Assembly: GCA_008923315.1 (NCBI GenBank)
Contig: WBSF01000007.1
Span: forward strand, 62,001-126,000
Direction: 5' to 3'
Length of the DNA stretch: 64,000 nucleotides
From: Betaproteobacteria bacterium SCN1
Lineage (GTDB): Bacteria; Pseudomonadota; Gammaproteobacteria; Burkholderiales; Thiobacillaceae
In this document: positions 18,130 to 28,406 of the stretch, one piece after another
How the letters are laid out: each line of letters opens with the position of its first letter
Position numbering within the stretch: position 1 is the stretch's first letter
The notes under the pieces: model-generated
Seen by the model: only the letters and a program-made list of their open reading frames with translations
Told to the model about the DNA's origin: nothing
The model's database searches: none
Program-made: the position numbers and the translations under genes

Positions 18130-21100
18130 TGCGACGGCAGGTGCGGATTGGCGCTGCCGTGCGGATGCGGCGGATGCGCATCGATTTCGGCCTGACTGGC
18201 CTTGAGTCGCCGGTCGCTCACCCAGTGGTAGAAGAGCGGGATGAAGAACACGGCGAGAAAGGTCGCCGCGAGCATCCCGCCGACCACGCCGGTCCCCACT
18301 GCATGGCGTGCGCCCGCGCCCGCGCCGGTCGAGATCGCCAGCGGCACGACGCCGAGAATGAAGGCCAGCGAGGTCATCAGGATGGGCCGGAAACGCAGGC
18401 GCGCCGCTTCCAGCGCGGCGGACACGCTGGAATAGCCTTCCTGCTTTTTCAGCACGGCGAATTCGACGATCAGGATCGCGTTCTTCGCCGCCAGGCCGAG
18501 CAGCGTCACGAGGCCGATCTGGAAATACACGTCGTTGGTCAGCCCGCGCAGCCACACCGCGGACAGCGCGCCGAAGGTACCGAAAGGCAGCGCCATCAGC
18601 ACGGCAAACGGCAACGACCACTTCTCGTACTGCGCAGCCAGGATCAGGAACACCATCAGCACCGCCAGACCGAGCGCCAGGCCCGATGTGCCGGACGAGC
18701 GCTTTTCCTGGAACGAGGCCGAGGTCCATTCGTAGCTGAAATCGGGCGGCAGGGTCTTCTTCGCGATCTCGTCGACGATCTCCAGCGCCTGCCCCGAACT
18801 GATGCCCGGCACGGCGCTGCCCATGATCTTGACCGCCTGGTAGTTGTTGTAGCGGTCGAGCGTTTCCGGGCCCGAGGCGAAACGGATGCGGGCCAGCGCC
18901 GACATAGGCACCATTTCGCCCTGCGCGTTCGGTACGTAGAGCGCTGACACGTCCTGCGGCGACTTGCGCGCGCCGGGTTCGGCGCTCATCAGCACCTGCC
19001 AGGTCCGGCCGTACTTGTTGAAGTCGTTGACGTAGTAGCTGCCGAGCGTGGCCGACAGGGTGTTGAACACATCGTCGATCTTCACGCCGAGCATCTTGGC
19101 CTTTTCGCGATCGACGTCGACATACAGCTGCGGCACGTGCGGCCGCCACAGCGTGAGCACCTGCGCCAGCCGCTTGTCCTGCCGGGCCGCACCGAGGAAG
19201 GCATCGGCGACCTGCGAGAGTTTTTCCGCTCCGCCTTCGCCGCGGTTCTGGATATAGAACTCGAACCCGCCCGCATTGCCCAGGCCGAAGATCGGCGGCG
19301 GCGCAAACGCCAGCACCAGCGCTTCCTTGATGTGCGCGGTCGCCCCCATCAGTTCGCCGACCATGTCGTTGATCGTCTTGTGACGCTCGTCCCAGTGGCG
19401 CGCCGCGACGAAGATGGTCGCCGCGCTGTTGCGGAAACCGCCGCCGAGAAAATCGAGGCCGGCAAAGGCGACGACGTGCTCGACCGCAGGATCCTTGCGC
19501 GCGATCGCGTCGATCTGTTTGACCACCTCGGTGGTGCGCGCGAGCGTCGCGCCGTCGGGCAGATAGGCCGCGCTGATGTAGTAACCCTGATCCTCGTCCG
19601 GCACCAGGCTGCCCGGCGTCATCTTCCACAGCGTGAAGGCCGCCGCGATCATGAGGCCGTAGATCGCCAGTGCGATCAGCGAACGCCGCATGAGAAAGCG
19701 CACGCTGCCCAGATAGCCATGCGTGAAGCGCGCGAAGCCGGCATTGAATGCGCGGAAGAAGCGCCCAGGTTCGTGCGGCTTCTCGCCTTTCAGCAGCGCC
19801 ACGCACAGCGCCGGCGTGAGCGTCAGCGCAACGATGCCGGAAATGACCACGGCGATGGAGATCGTCACCGCGAACTGCCGGTAGAGCTCGCCGGTAAGCC
19901 CGCCGAGGAAGGCGATCGGAATGAACACCGCACACAGCACGAGCACGATGGCGATCACCGGCCCGGTGACCTCCCGCATCGCCAGGAGCGCGGCCTCGCG
20001 CGGTGTTTTCTTCTCCTCGTGGATGATGCGTTCGATGTTTTCCAGCACCACGATGGCATCGTCGACCACGATGCCGATGGCGAGCACCATGCCGAACAGC
20101 GTCAGCGTATTGATCGAGTAGCCGAGCAGCAGCAGGCCGACGAAGGTGCCGAGCAGCGAAACCGGCACCGCGAGGATGGGAATCACCGTCGCACGCCAGT
20201 TCTGCAGGAAAAGAAAAACGACGAAGACGACCAGCAGGATGGCCTCGCCCAGCGTTTTCAGCACCTCGCGGATGGAGACTTCGACGAAGCGCGTGGTGTC
20301 GTAGGGAATCGCGTAATCCAGCCCCTCGGGGAAGCCTTTTTTGAGTTCCTCGACCGTGCGTTTCACGTCGTCGCCGACGTCGAGTGCATTGGCGCCGGGC
20401 TGGAGGAAGATGCCGACCAGGGTTGCGGGCTTGCCGTTGTAGAGGCCGTTGAAATCGTAATCCTTGGAGCCGAGTTCGACGCGTGCCACGTCCTTCAGGC
20501 GCAGCAGCGAGCCGTCGGCGTTGGCGCGCACGACGATGTTCTCGAATTCCTTCGGGTCGGCGAGACGGCCTTTCGCAGTCAGCGAATAGACCAGCGACTG
20601 GCCATCGTCGATGGGCGGCTGGCCGATCTTGCCCGGCGCGAACTGGGCGTTCTGTTCGTTGATCGCGCGCGACAGATCGGTGACTGCCACCCCGAGCTGC
20701 GCCATGCGGTCCGGCTTGAGCCAGATCCGCATCGCGTAATCCTTGGCCCCGAAGATCTGCACGTTGGTCGTGCCCGGAATGCGCTTGAGCCGGTCCAGCA
20801 CGTTGAGCGTCACGTAATTGCTCGTGTACAGATCGTCGAAGCGGCCGTCCGGCGAGAGAAAAGCCAGCACCTGCAGAAATGCCGACGAGCCTTTCTCGAC
20901 CGTCACGCCCTGCCTGCGCACTTCTTCCGGCAGGCGTGCCTCGGCCTGCTTCACCCGGTTGTTGACGTTCAGCGCGGCCTTGTCGACGTCGGCGCCGATC
21001 TCGAAGGTGACCTGGATTTCGAGCACGCCGTTGGAGGCCGAGGTCGAGGACATGTACATCATATCCTCGATGCCGTTGATCGCGTTTTCCAGCGGCGCGG

Positions 21101-21287
21101 CCACGGTCTGCTCCAGCACGCCTGCGGACGCGCCGGGATAGATCGCGCGCACGGTGACCACCGGCGGGGCAATCTCCGGATACTGCGCGATGGGCAGCAC
21201 ACGCATGGCGAGCAGGCCCGCCAGCACGACGAGGATGGACAGCACCGTCGAGAAGATCGGGCGGTCGATGAAGTAGCGCGACAGCAT
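18099..21287 (-). CDS. RND multidrug efflux transporter (AcrB/MexB-like inner-membrane subunit)
   Basis: This 1062-residue proton-driven exporter has 12 predicted membrane helices and two large periplasmic loops. Helix 4 has the proton-relay aspartates in GIVVDDAIVVLEN, and the HAE1-type motif GAGAGARHAVGTGVVGG is near the C-terminus. The adaptor gene ends 15 bp upstream and no outer-membrane channel gene is adjacent, so a TolC-like partner must be encoded elsewhere. The C-terminal tail is unusually rich in His, Pro and Ser (HPPHPHGSANPHLPSHH). A TetR-type repressor is divergently encoded beyond the adaptor. Confidence 0.95.
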   Translation of the reverse strand: MLSRYFIDRPIFSTVLSILVVLAGLLAMRVLPIAQYPEIAPPVVTVRAIYPGASAGVLEQTVAAPLENAINGIEDMMYMSSTSASNGVLEIQVTFEIGADVDKAALNVNNRVKQAEARLPEEVRRQGVTVEKGSSAFLQVLAFLSPDGRFDDLYTSNYVTLNVLDRLKRIPGTTNVQIFGAKDYAMRIWLKPDRMAQLGVAVTDLSRAINEQNAQFAPGKIGQPPIDDGQSLVYSLTAKGRLADPKEFENIVVRANADGSLLRLKDVARVELGSKDYDFNGLYNGKPATLVGIFLQPGANALDVGDDVKRTVEELKKGFPEGLDYAIPYDTTRFVEVSIREVLKTLGEAILLVVFVVFLFLQNWRATVIPILAVPVSLLGTFVGLLLLGYSINTLTLFGMVLAIGIVVDDAIVVLENIERIIHEEKKTPREAALLAMREVTGPVIAIVLVLCAVFIPIAFLGGLTGELYRQFAVTISIAVVISGIVALTLTPALCVALLKGEKPHEPGRFFRAFNAGFARFTHGYLGSVRFLMRRSLIALAIYGLMIAAAFTLWKMTPGSLVPDEDQGYYISAAYLPDGATLARTTEVVKQIDAIARKDPAVEHVVAFAGLDFLGGGFRNSAATIFVAARHWDERHKTINDMVGELMGATAHIKEALVLAFAPPPIFGLGNAGGFEFYIQNRGEGGAEKLSQVADAFLGAARQDKRLAQVLTLWRPHVPQLYVDVDREKAKMLGVKIDDVFNTLSATLGSYYVNDFNKYGRTWQVLMSAEPGARKSPQDVSALYVPNAQGEMVPMSALARIRFASGPETLDRYNNYQAVKIMGSAVPGISSGQALEIVDEIAKKTLPPDFSYEWTSASFQEKRSSGTSGLALGLAVLMVFLILAAQYEKWSLPFAVLMALPFGTFGALSAVWLRGLTNDVYFQIGLVTLLGLAAKNAILIVEFAVLKKQEGYSSVSAALEAARLRFRPILMTSLAFILGVVPLAISTGAGAGARHAVGTGVVGGMLAATFLAVFFIPLFYHWVSDRRLKASQAEIDAHPPHPHGSANPHLPSHHPSPPSSQS

Positions 21288-21302
21288 GGCGGCGGCTCCG
21301 GC

Positions 21303-22499
21303 TTATTTTGCGGCGGCGGGCGGGGCGGCCGGCTGGGCGGGGGCCGCCCCGGCCTCGGTGGCGGCGACCGGCATGCCGGGGAAGAAGATGCGCGCCATGC
21401 CGTCGACGATCACGCGGTCGCCGGCCGCCAGCCCCTTCCGGATGACCCAGCGGCCGGCGGTCCTGTCCGGCTCGCCGCCGGTCCACTGTCCCACTTCGAC
21501 CGGCCGGGGCAATGCGACCGTCATGCCTTTTTCGCCGGGTGTGGCCACATAGACGAACTTGCCGGTCGGGCCTTCCATCACCGCGGCCTGCGGCACGGTC
21601 ACGGCGTCGGGGAGACTGCCGCCGCCGACGATCACGCGCACGAACTGGCCCGGCTTCAGACGGCTGTCGGCATTGGCGAATTCGGCGCGCATGTCGAACG
21701 CGCCGGTTTCGGGATTGGCCTTGTAATCGCTGAAATTGAGTTTGCCCTCGGTGTCTGCGCGCGTACCGTCGGCCAGCACGAGGCCGATCTTCCGTTTGCC
21801 CGGATTCAGCGCGCCTTCGGCGATCTGGCGTTCCAGCGCGAGACGCTCGTCCTCGCCGATGGAAAAACGCGCATAGATCGGCTTGGTCTGCGCCAGCGTC
21901 GTCAACGCCGGCCCGGTCGGGCCGACCAGCGCGCCTTCGACCTGCAGCGCGCGTCCCATCACGCCGGCGATCGGCGCACGGATTTCCGCGTAGCCGCGGC
22001 TGATGCGCGCGTCGGCAAGACCGGCTTCGGCGGATTTCACGCCGGCCTGCGTCACGTCGAGCGCCGCCTTGGCCGCATCCAGCGCACGCTGGCTGACAAA
22101 ACCTTGCGCCGCAAGCTTCTCGTGGCGCGCGTATTCAAGCTGCGCTTCCTTGTACTGCGCCTCGGTATTGGCCAGGCTGGCCTGTGCCGCGCGCACCTGC
22201 GCGGCGAGACTGGCGGAATCGAGCGTATAGAGCAGCGCGCCGGCCTTGACCGGCGCGCCCTCCTCGAAATGCCGGCGCTCGATGATGGCGGAGACACGCG
22301 GCCGGATTTCCACCTCGCGCGAGGCTTCCAGCCGTCCCACGTATTCGAAGTCGACCGGCACCGCATGCGAGGCGACGGTTTCGACGGTCACCGCGGCGGG
22401 CGGCGGCATGCCGCTGCCCGGCTGCGGCGCATCCTGCTTGCCGCAGGCCGCGAGCAACGCAATCAGGCTGAGGACAATAGGCGTGGCTCGGCGTGGCAT
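21303..22499 (-). CDS. RND efflux periplasmic adaptor (AcrA/MexA-like lipoprotein)
   Basis: The adaptor bridges the pump to an outer-membrane channel. The 398-residue precursor has a lipoprotein signal (LIALLAACGKQ, lipid-modified Cys at 19), a lipoyl/barrel-sandwich domain around EYVGRLEASREVEIRPRVSA, an alpha-hairpin (about 95-165), and beta-barrel and membrane-proximal domains. GGGGAG stands before the ATG at 22499. The C-terminal tail is Ala/Pro rich. The gene is followed after 15 bp by the pump gene and shares an operator region with the TetR gene. Confidence 0.93.
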   Translation of the reverse strand: MPRRATPIVLSLIALLAACGKQDAPQPGSGMPPPAAVTVETVASHAVPVDFEYVGRLEASREVEIRPRVSAIIERRHFEEGAPVKAGALLYTLDSASLAAQVRAAQASLANTEAQYKEAQLEYARHEKLAAQGFVSQRALDAAKAALDVTQAGVKSAEAGLADARISRGYAEIRAPIAGVMGRALQVEGALVGPTGPALTTLAQTKPIYARFSIGEDERLALERQIAEGALNPGKRKIGLVLADGTRADTEGKLNFSDYKANPETGAFDMRAEFANADSRLKPGQFVRVIVGGGSLPDAVTVPQAAVMEGPTGKFVYVATPGEKGMTVALPRPVEVGQWTGGEPDRTAGRWVIRKGLAAGDRVIVDGMARIFFPGMPVAATEAGAAPAQPAAPPAAAK

Positions 22500-22542
22500 G
22501 ACGCTCCCCTGGATTGTTATCTGAGTCGTCGGATGATAATCG

Positions 22543-22562
22543 CATACATTCATGCATGTAAA
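22543..22562. promoter_or_regulatory. AcrR-like palindromic operator between adaptor and tetR genes
   Basis: TACATTCATGCATGTA (22545-22560) contains TACAT and ATGTA arms and resembles the AcrR operator family (TACATACATT...AATGTATGTA). It sits between the divergent adaptor and TetR starts, the expected place for control of both. Confidence 0.6.
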
Positions 22563-22582
22563 TTGATTGGCCTACAGGTTTT

Positions 22583-23239
22583 ATGGACAATCCGGCCATG
22601 GTCAAGAAAACCCGAGAAGAAGCCCGGGCAACGCGCGAAGCCCTGTTGTCCGCCGCGTTGGCCGTGTTCCGCGAACGCGGTGTCGCGCACACCCGGCTGG
22701 CCGACGTAGCGGCCCGCGCCGGCGTGACGCGGGGCGCGATCTACTGGCATTTCAAGGACAAAGCCGAGCTGTTCCAGGCCGTATGCGATCGCGGCACGTT
22801 GCCGGTCGAGGCCCTGCTGCTGGAAGCTGGCGGCATCCGGCAGCGCGACCCGCTCGCCACCGTCAAACGGCTCGCCATGATGGCGCTGACGCAATTGGCC
22901 GCGCATGCGGAAACGCAGGCCATGTTCGACGTGATCTTCCACAAGTGCGAGTTCACCGACGAGCTGGCGCCCGTGGTCGCCAAGAACGACGCCGACCGCG
23001 CCGCCTGCCTGACCCAGGTGCAGGCGCTGCTCGACCAGGCCGTGGCGGTCGGTCAGCTGCCGCCGCAGACCGATACCTTCCTGGCCACCCAGGGACTGCA
23101 TGCCTATATGGTCGGGCTCATGCACGAATGGGTGCTTGCGCCGGCGAGCTACGATCTCGCTGCCTGTGCGGAACCCCTGCTCGACTGCTATCTGGCCGGG
23201 CTCAGCCAGCGTCCGCCGACCTGCCCGAAACCGACTTGA
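22583..23239 (+). CDS. TetR-family repressor of the RND pump (AcrR/TtgR-like)
   Basis: The 218-residue protein has an N-terminal TetR helix-turn-helix (about 10-60) containing LADVAARAGVTRGAIYWHFK, the motif shared by AcrR, MexZ and TtgR, then an all-helical ligand-binding domain. It should repress the divergent efflux operon until an inducing compound binds. An in-frame ATG at 22598 is an alternative start. Its last 38 bp overlap the 3' end of the convergent photolyase gene. Confidence 0.93.
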   Translation: MDNPAMVKKTREEARATREALLSAALAVFRERGVAHTRLADVAARAGVTRGAIYWHFKDKAELFQAVCDRGTLPVEALLLEAGGIRQRDPLATVKRLAMMALTQLAAHAETQAMFDVIFHKCEFTDELAPVVAKNDADRAACLTQVQALLDQAVAVGQLPPQTDTFLATQGLHAYMVGLMHEWVLAPASYDLAACAEPLLDCYLAGLSQRPPTCPKPT

Positions 23240-24644
23240 ACAGCGCAAGCGCCCGGGCGCGCTGCGTCGCGTGGTCGACGACGGGGGCCGGGTAGTCGCG
23301 GCCGATGCGCACGCCGCAGCGCGTCTGCTCGGTGGGCGGCATCGTCCAGGGCGCGTGCAGGTAGGCGTCCGGCACGTTTTGCAGCTCGGGCAGATAGCGG
23401 CGGATGAACTTGCCGGCCGGGTCGAATTTTTCGGACTGCGTGACCGGATTGAAAATCCGGAACCAGGGCTGGGCGTCGCAGCCCACCGAGGCCGCCCATT
23501 GCCAGCCGCCGCTGTTGGCGGCCAGATCGAAATCGATCAGCCGGTCGGCGAAATAGCGCTCGCCGCGCCGCCAGTCGACGAGCAGATCCTTGGTCAGAAA
23601 GCTTGCCGTCACCATGCGCAGGCGATTGTGCATATAGCCGGTCCGGTTCAGCTGGCGCATTGCGGCATCGACCAGCGGGTAGCCGGTCGACGCCGCGCAC
23701 CAGGCCTCGAAATGGCCGGGCGGATCGGGCCAGGGCAGCGCATCGAACTGCGGCTTGAAGGCGTGGCCCGCCGCCACGTCCGGCCGGTGCCAGAGAACCT
23801 GATGGTAGAAATCGCGCCAGATCAGTTCGGACAGCCAGGTCTCCGCGCCGCGCCCGCCGATCCCCTGGGCGGTCGCGGCGAGCTGGCGGATCGAGACAGT
23901 GCCGAACCGCAGATGCACCGACAGGTAGGAGGGCCCTTTGATGGCAGGGAAATCCCGTGCCGCGTGGTACTGCCCGATACGGCCCAGAAAATCGTCGAAC
24001 AGGCGGGCCCCGCCGGACATGCCCGCGGGCAGCTTCAATGCGGCGAGATCGACCGGTTCGAATCCCAGATCGCGCAGCGGCGGCAAAGGCGACGCCGCCG
24101 CGGACAGGCGACCGGCATGGCGCTCGACCGGGTAGGCCGTCAGATAGAACGGCGTGAGCCGCTTCAGCCAGGCGTTCTTGTAGGGCGTGAAAACGGAAAA
24201 GGGCGTGCCCGCCGCAGTAAGCACTTCCTCTCGTTCGAACACCACGCAATCCTTGTAGTGATGGAATGCCACCCCTGCCGCATGCAGATCCGCCCCGACC
24301 GCCGCATCGCGCGCGACCGCCGCCGGGTCGTCGTCGTGGTTGCAGAACACGGCGCCTATGCCGAATTCGCGCACGAGTGCGGGAATCGCAAGACGCGCAT
24401 CGGCATGCCGGACCACAAGCCCGCCCCCGCGCGCCGCGAGCGCCTGCTGCAGTTCGGCGACGCAGGCATGGATGAAGGCCACGCGCCGGTCGGCCGGATC
24501 CGGCAACGTATCGAGAATGGCGCGGTCGAAGACGAAGGCGCAAACGACCTCCCGCGCGGATTTCAGCGCATGGTAAAGCGCGGCATGGTCGAAATCGCGC
24601 AGGTCGCGGCGAAACCAGACGAGCGCACGGTCGTATTCAGGCAT
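23202..24644 (-). CDS. phrB: Deoxyribodipyrimidine photolyase (class I, CPD-type)
   Basis: This 480-residue flavoprotein repairs cyclobutane pyrimidine dimers with blue light. The N-terminal Rossmann antenna domain starts ALVWFRRDLRDFDHAAL. The FAD-binding helical domain contains ELIWRDFYHQVLWHRP, the signature TGYMHNRLRMVTASFLTK and SGGWQWAASVGCDAQPWFR. Length and motifs agree with PhrB. It is convergent with the tetR gene and divergent from yqgE. Confidence 0.95.
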   Translation of the reverse strand: MPEYDRALVWFRRDLRDFDHAALYHALKSAREVVCAFVFDRAILDTLPDPADRRVAFIHACVAELQQALAARGGGLVVRHADARLAIPALVREFGIGAVFCNHDDDPAAVARDAAVGADLHAAGVAFHHYKDCVVFEREEVLTAAGTPFSVFTPYKNAWLKRLTPFYLTAYPVERHAGRLSAAASPLPPLRDLGFEPVDLAALKLPAGMSGGARLFDDFLGRIGQYHAARDFPAIKGPSYLSVHLRFGTVSIRQLAATAQGIGGRGAETWLSELIWRDFYHQVLWHRPDVAAGHAFKPQFDALPWPDPPGHFEAWCAASTGYPLVDAAMRQLNRTGYMHNRLRMVTASFLTKDLLVDWRRGERYFADRLIDFDLAANSGGWQWAASVGCDAQPWFRIFNPVTQSEKFDPAGKFIRRYLPELQNVPDAYLHAPWTMPPTEQTRCGVRIGRDYPAPVVDHATQRARALALFKSVSGRSADAG

Positions 24645-24713
24645 GGGGGGTGCTGGTCGCTATAGTGAATGCAAGGCATGCAAGTCGGCGCAGATTACAA
24701 TGGGGGCGCAAAC

Positions 24714-25271
24714 ATGGATACCGTCAACCTTACCCACCACTTTCTCATCGCCATGCCGGGCATGGCCGACCCCAATTTCAACGGGACGCTGACCTATATC
24801 TGCGACCACAGCGAACAGGGCGCGCTGGGCGTGGTGGTCAACCGGCCCATCGATCTCGATCTCTCGACCCTGTTCGAGCAGATCGGCCTGGCGCTGCCCG
24901 AACGCCTGCAACGCAAGACCGTGTATTTCGGCGGGCCGGTCCAGACCGAACGCGGCTTTGTACTGCACACGCCACCGCAGACCTTCAGTTCCACCCTCAC
25001 CGTCAACAACGCGGTGAGCCTCACCACGTCCAAGGACGTGCTCGAGGCGGTCAGCCAGGGCGCAGGCCCGGACAAGTTCATGGTATCGCTGGGCTACGCC
25101 GGCTGGTCGCCCGGCCAGCTCGAGGACGAACTGAAGCAGAATGCCTGGCTGTCGGTGGCGGCCGATCCGCAGGTCATCTTCGACCTGCCGCCCGAAGACC
25201 GCCTGCCGGCGGCAATGAAGCTCCTGGGCATCGATTTCGCCAGCCTGTCGGACGAAGCCGGGCACGCGTGA
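24714..25271 (+). CDS. YqgE/AlgH-family protein
   Basis: The 185-residue protein starts [20 protein letters not shown], the characteristic YqgE/AlgH beginning, and contains [15 protein letters not shown] and [15 protein letters not shown]. Its biochemical role is unresolved; AlgH was named for alginate regulation in Pseudomonas. GGGGGC before the ATG at 24714 supports this start over an ATG at 24669. It is the first gene of the yqgE-ruvX-pyrR-pyrB-pyrC'-lnt cluster; the ruvX start overlaps its stop (GTGA). Confidence 0.93.
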   Translation: MDTVNLTHHFLIAMPGMADPNFNGTLTYICDHSEQGALGVVVNRPIDLDLSTLFEQIGLALPERLQRKTVYFGGPVQTERGFVLHTPPQTFSSTLTVNNAVSLTTSKDVLEAVSQGAGPDKFMVSLGYAGWSPGQLEDELKQNAWLSVAADPQVIFDLPPEDRLPAAMKLLGIDFASLSDEAGHA

Positions 25272-25705
25272 CGCTGGCGGACACCCATGGCGCCGTGCTG
25301 GCCTTCGACCTCGGGCTGAAACGCACCGGGGTCGCTTCGGGCGAACTCTCGCTCGGCATCGCGCATCCGCTCACGGTCATCCAGGCCGAATCCACCGATA
25401 CCCGTCTCGCCGCCATCGCCGCGCTGATCGACGAGTGGCGCCCTGCACTGCTGGTGCTGGGCCTTCCTTTGCACGCCGACGGCAGCGAACACGAAATGAC
25501 ACGGGTGGCCAAAAACTTCGCGCGCAAATTAGAATCGCGCTTCAAGCTGCCGGTGTTTCTGGTGGACGAACGCCATACCAGCACGGCGGCGGAGTCCGCA
25601 CTCCACGCCCAGGGCATTCACGGCAGGCAAAACAAGACGCGCGTGGACGCCGTGGCCGCGCAGCTCATCCTCCAGGGGTTTTTCGATGACCGCCTCACTG
25701 CCTGA
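25268..25705 (+). CDS. ruvX: Holliday-junction-resolvase-fold protein RuvX (YqgF), pre-16S rRNA nuclease
   Basis: The 145-residue protein has the RNase H-like fold with catalytic acidic residues in [26 protein letters not shown] and [11 protein letters not shown], and the C-terminal [17 protein letters not shown] motif ([13 protein letters not shown]). YqgF processes the 5' end of 16S rRNA in E. coli. The GTG start overlaps the yqgE stop, and the 3' end overlaps the pyrR start by 20 bp. Confidence 0.93.
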   Translation: MTLADTHGAVLAFDLGLKRTGVASGELSLGIAHPLTVIQAESTDTRLAAIAALIDEWRPALLVLGLPLHADGSEHEMTRVAKNFARKLESRFKLPVFLVDERHTSTAAESALHAQGIHGRQNKTRVDAVAAQLILQGFFDDRLTA

Positions 25706-26180
25706 CGCCAATGCGCTGATCGATTCGCTCGCGGCGACGATCGCCCCGGCTTTCGACCCCGACACCCTCATCGTCGGCATCCACACCGGCGGCGTCTGGG
25801 TGGCCGAGCGGCTCCATGCGCTGCTGCGCGCGCGCCACCCGGTCGGACAGCTCGACATTTCGTTCTACCGCGACGATTTCTCGCGTATCGGCCTGCACCC
25901 GCAGGTCAAGCCGTCGAGTCTGCCGGTCGATCTCGAAGGCCGCGCCATCCTGCTGGTCGACGACGTGCTCTACACCGGCCGCACCATCCGCGCGGCGATG
26001 AACGAACTGTTCGATTACGGCCGGCCGGCCTCGATCCGGCTCGCGGTTCTGATTGATCGCGGCGGCCACGAGCTGCCCGTCCGGCCGGATTACACCGGCG
26101 CCGCGCTTGCCGTGCCCGCACACCGGAACATCAACCTGTCCCGTCTCGACGACGGCCATCTCACGCTTTCCATCGCATGA
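25686..26180 (+). CDS. pyrR: PyrR bifunctional pyrimidine operon regulator / uracil phosphoribosyltransferase
   Basis: The 164-residue protein has the PRPP-binding loop [20 protein letters not shown] of type I phosphoribosyltransferases and the PyrR-specific start around [15 protein letters not shown] and [10 protein letters not shown]. In Gram-positives PyrR attenuates pyr mRNA; in proteobacteria such as Pseudomonas it acts with pyrBC' and its RNA-binding role is less clear. Its stop overlaps the pyrB start (ATGA at 26177-26180). No convincing attenuator is visible in front of the operon. Confidence 0.93.
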   Translation: MTASLPDANALIDSLAATIAPAFDPDTLIVGIHTGGVWVAERLHALLRARHPVGQLDISFYRDDFSRIGLHPQVKPSSLPVDLEGRAILLVDDVLYTGRTIRAAMNELFDYGRPASIRLAVLIDRGGHELPVRPDYTGAALAVPAHRNINLSRLDDGHLTLSIA

Positions 26181-27130
26181 ACTCCCAACTCACGTCCGAC
26201 GGCAGGCTGCATCACCTGCTAACGCTCGACGGCCTGCCGCGCGCCACGCTGACGCAGATTCTCGACACTGCCGAATCCTTCATGGATGTAGGCGAGCGCG
26301 AGGTCAAGAAAGTCCCACTGCTGCGCGGCAAATCCATCTTCAATCTGTTCTTCGAGCCTTCGACACGTACACGGACCACCTTCGAGATTGCCGCCAAACG
26401 GCTGTCCGCCGACGTGGTGAATCTCAACATCGCCACGTCCAGCCAGACCAAGGGCGAAGCCATCCTCGACACCGTGGACAACCTCTCGGCCATGCACGCC
26501 GACATGTTCATCGTGCGCCACTCGCAGTCGGGCGCCGCGCATTTCATCTCGCGTCACGTGGCACCGCACATCTCGGTGGTGAACGCGGGCGACGGCCGCC
26601 ATGCGCACCCGACGCAGGGCCTGCTCGACATGTTCACCATCCGCCGCTACAAGGGCGCCTTCCACAATCTCACCGTCGCCATCGTCGGCGACGTGCTGCA
26701 TTCGCGCGTGGCGCGTTCCCAGATCCACGCGCTGACCACGCTGGGCGTGCCCGAAGTGCGCGTGATCGGCCCCAAGACCCTGTTGCCGGCCGGCGTCGAG
26801 CAGATGGGCGTGAAAGTCTTTCACGACATGGAAACCGGCCTCAGGGATTGCGACGTGGTCATCATGCTGCGGCTGCAGAACGAACGCATGCGTGGCGCGC
26901 TGCTGCCGTCGGCCCAGGAGTACTTCAAGTTTTTTGGCCTGACGCCGGAAAAGCTCGCGCGCGCCAAACCCGATGCGATCGTGATGCATCCCGGCCCGAT
27001 GAACCGCGGCGTTGAAATCGATTCCGAAGTGGCGGACGGCCCGCAATCGGTCATCCTGCCGCAGGTCACCTACGGCATCGCGGTACGCATGGCCGTGATG
27101 GCCCTGCTGGCGGGAGCGGCAAACCAATGA
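26177..27130 (+). CDS. pyrB: Aspartate carbamoyltransferase catalytic subunit
   Basis: ATCase condenses carbamoyl phosphate and aspartate, committing carbon to pyrimidine synthesis. The 317-residue protein has the carbamoyl-phosphate motif [25 protein letters not shown] and the C-terminal [11 protein letters not shown]. There is no pyrI; in this type the enzyme is a dodecamer assembled with an inactive dihydroorotase, encoded by the next gene, which starts at an overlapping ATGA (27127-27130). Confidence 0.96.
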   Translation: MNSQLTSDGRLHHLLTLDGLPRATLTQILDTAESFMDVGEREVKKVPLLRGKSIFNLFFEPSTRTRTTFEIAAKRLSADVVNLNIATSSQTKGEAILDTVDNLSAMHADMFIVRHSQSGAAHFISRHVAPHISVVNAGDGRHAHPTQGLLDMFTIRRYKGAFHNLTVAIVGDVLHSRVARSQIHALTTLGVPEVRVIGPKTLLPAGVEQMGVKVFHDMETGLRDCDVVIMLRLQNERMRGALLPSAQEYFKFFGLTPEKLARAKPDAIVMHPGPMNRGVEIDSEVADGPQSVILPQVTYGIAVRMAVMALLAGAANQ

Positions 27131-28404
27131 AAATCCATATCAAGAACGGCCGCATCGTCGACCCGATGAACGCGCTGGACCGGCAGGCCGATGTGTACGT
27201 CGCCGCCGGCCGGATCGTCGCGATCGGCCAGGCACCGGCCGATTTCCACGCCAACCGCGTCCTCGACGCGAGCGGGCTCGTGGTTTGTCCGGGCCTGGTC
27301 GACCTCTCGGTACGGCTGCGCGAGCCGGGCTACGAATACAGGGCCACGCTGGAATCCGAGATGCTGGCTGCGGCGGCAGGCGGCATCACCTCCCTCGCCT
27401 GCCCGCCCGATACCGACCCGCCGCTCGACGAACCCGGCCTGGTCGAAATGCTGAAATTCCGCGCCAAGAACCTGCCCGGCCCGCGCGTCTACCCGATCGG
27501 CGCGCTGACGCAGAAGCTCGAAGGCAAGCTGCTGACCGAAATGGCGGAGTTGACCGAAGCCGGCTGCCGCGCCTTCACGCAGGCCGACGCGCCGTTCGCC
27601 GATACGCAGGTCATGCTGCGCGCGATGGAATACGCGGCCACCTTCGACTTCTCGCTGTGGCTGCGGCCGCAGGACGTCTCGCTTGCCCGCAACGGGATCG
27701 CGCACGACGGCGCGGTGGCCTCGCGGCTGGGTCTGCCGGGCATTCCGGCACTGGCCGAAACGGTCGCGCTGGCAACCATTTTGCAGCTCGCGCGCGCGAC
27801 CGGCGCACGCGTGCATCTGGCGCGGCTGTCCACCCGCGAAGGCATCGCCATGGTGCGGGCCGCCAAGGCGCAGGGGCTGGCCGTGACCTGCGACGTGGCC
27901 AGCACGCACGTCCATCTGTCCGAAAACGACCTGATGGGCTTCGATGCGCATTTCCACCTGATTCCGCCGCTCAGGAGCCTGCGCGACCGCGACGCCATCC
28001 GCGAGGCCCTGCGCGACGGCTCCATCGACGCGCTGTGTTCCGACCACACGCCGGTCGACGAAGATGCCAAGCAGGTCCCTTTCGGCGAATCGGAACCGGG
28101 TGCGTCCGGCCTCGAACTGCTGCTGCCACTCACGCTGAAATGGGCACGCGAGATGGGCGTGCCGCTGTCGCAGGCGATCGACCTGATTTCGTGGAAGCCG
28201 GCCCAGATACTGGGCGTACCGGGCGGCCACCTGTCGGTCGGCGGTAACGCCGATATCTGCATATTCGACGAATCCGCGGAATGGATCGTCACGCCGCGCA
28301 CCCTGGCAAGCCAGGGCGACAATACGCCCTTCCTCAACCAGCCCATGCAGGGCCGGGTACGCTACACGCTGATCGACGGCCACCTCGACTTCGAGGCGCG
28401 CTGA
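27127..28404 (+). CDS. pyrC': Dihydroorotase-like subunit of ATCase, non-catalytic (PyrC'/PyrX)
   Basis: The 425-residue protein has the amidohydrolase fold of dihydroorotase but lacks the zinc-binding HxH motif: where active enzymes read DxHxHxR, this one reads [10 protein letters not shown], with Ser and Arg replacing the histidines. CSDHTPVD later resembles the family. Such proteins act as structural chaperones of ATCase dodecamers in Pseudomonas and many betaproteobacteria. A genuine dihydroorotase must be encoded elsewhere. Its start overlaps the pyrB stop, and lnt begins 2 bp after its own stop. Confidence 0.9.
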   Translation: MKIHIKNGRIVDPMNALDRQADVYVAAGRIVAIGQAPADFHANRVLDASGLVVCPGLVDLSVRLREPGYEYRATLESEMLAAAAGGITSLACPPDTDPPLDEPGLVEMLKFRAKNLPGPRVYPIGALTQKLEGKLLTEMAELTEAGCRAFTQADAPFADTQVMLRAMEYAATFDFSLWLRPQDVSLARNGIAHDGAVASRLGLPGIPALAETVALATILQLARATGARVHLARLSTREGIAMVRAAKAQGLAVTCDVASTHVHLSENDLMGFDAHFHLIPPLRSLRDRDAIREALRDGSIDALCSDHTPVDEDAKQVPFGESEPGASGLELLLPLTLKWAREMGVPLSQAIDLISWKPAQILGVPGGHLSVGGNADICIFDESAEWIVTPRTLASQGDNTPFLNQPMQGRVRYTLIDGHLDFEAR

Positions 28405-28406
28405 AC

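Noticed and set aside
17572..21486. Very long alternative frame (1304 codons) over the RND pump gene on the minus strand
   Set aside because: It is Arg/Gly-rich and overlaps the AcrB-like frame, which has the proper family motifs; long spurious frames are common at this GC content.
19137..22709. Plus-strand open frame of 1190 codons opposite the efflux genes
   Set aside because: Composition is low-complexity His/Arg/Asp-rich with no domain, while the other strand encodes a full RND pump and adaptor.
24650..25705. Long frame with an upstream start running into ruvX
   Set aside because: The part before 25268 overlaps yqgE in another frame; the GTG overlapping the yqgE stop is the natural ruvX start.
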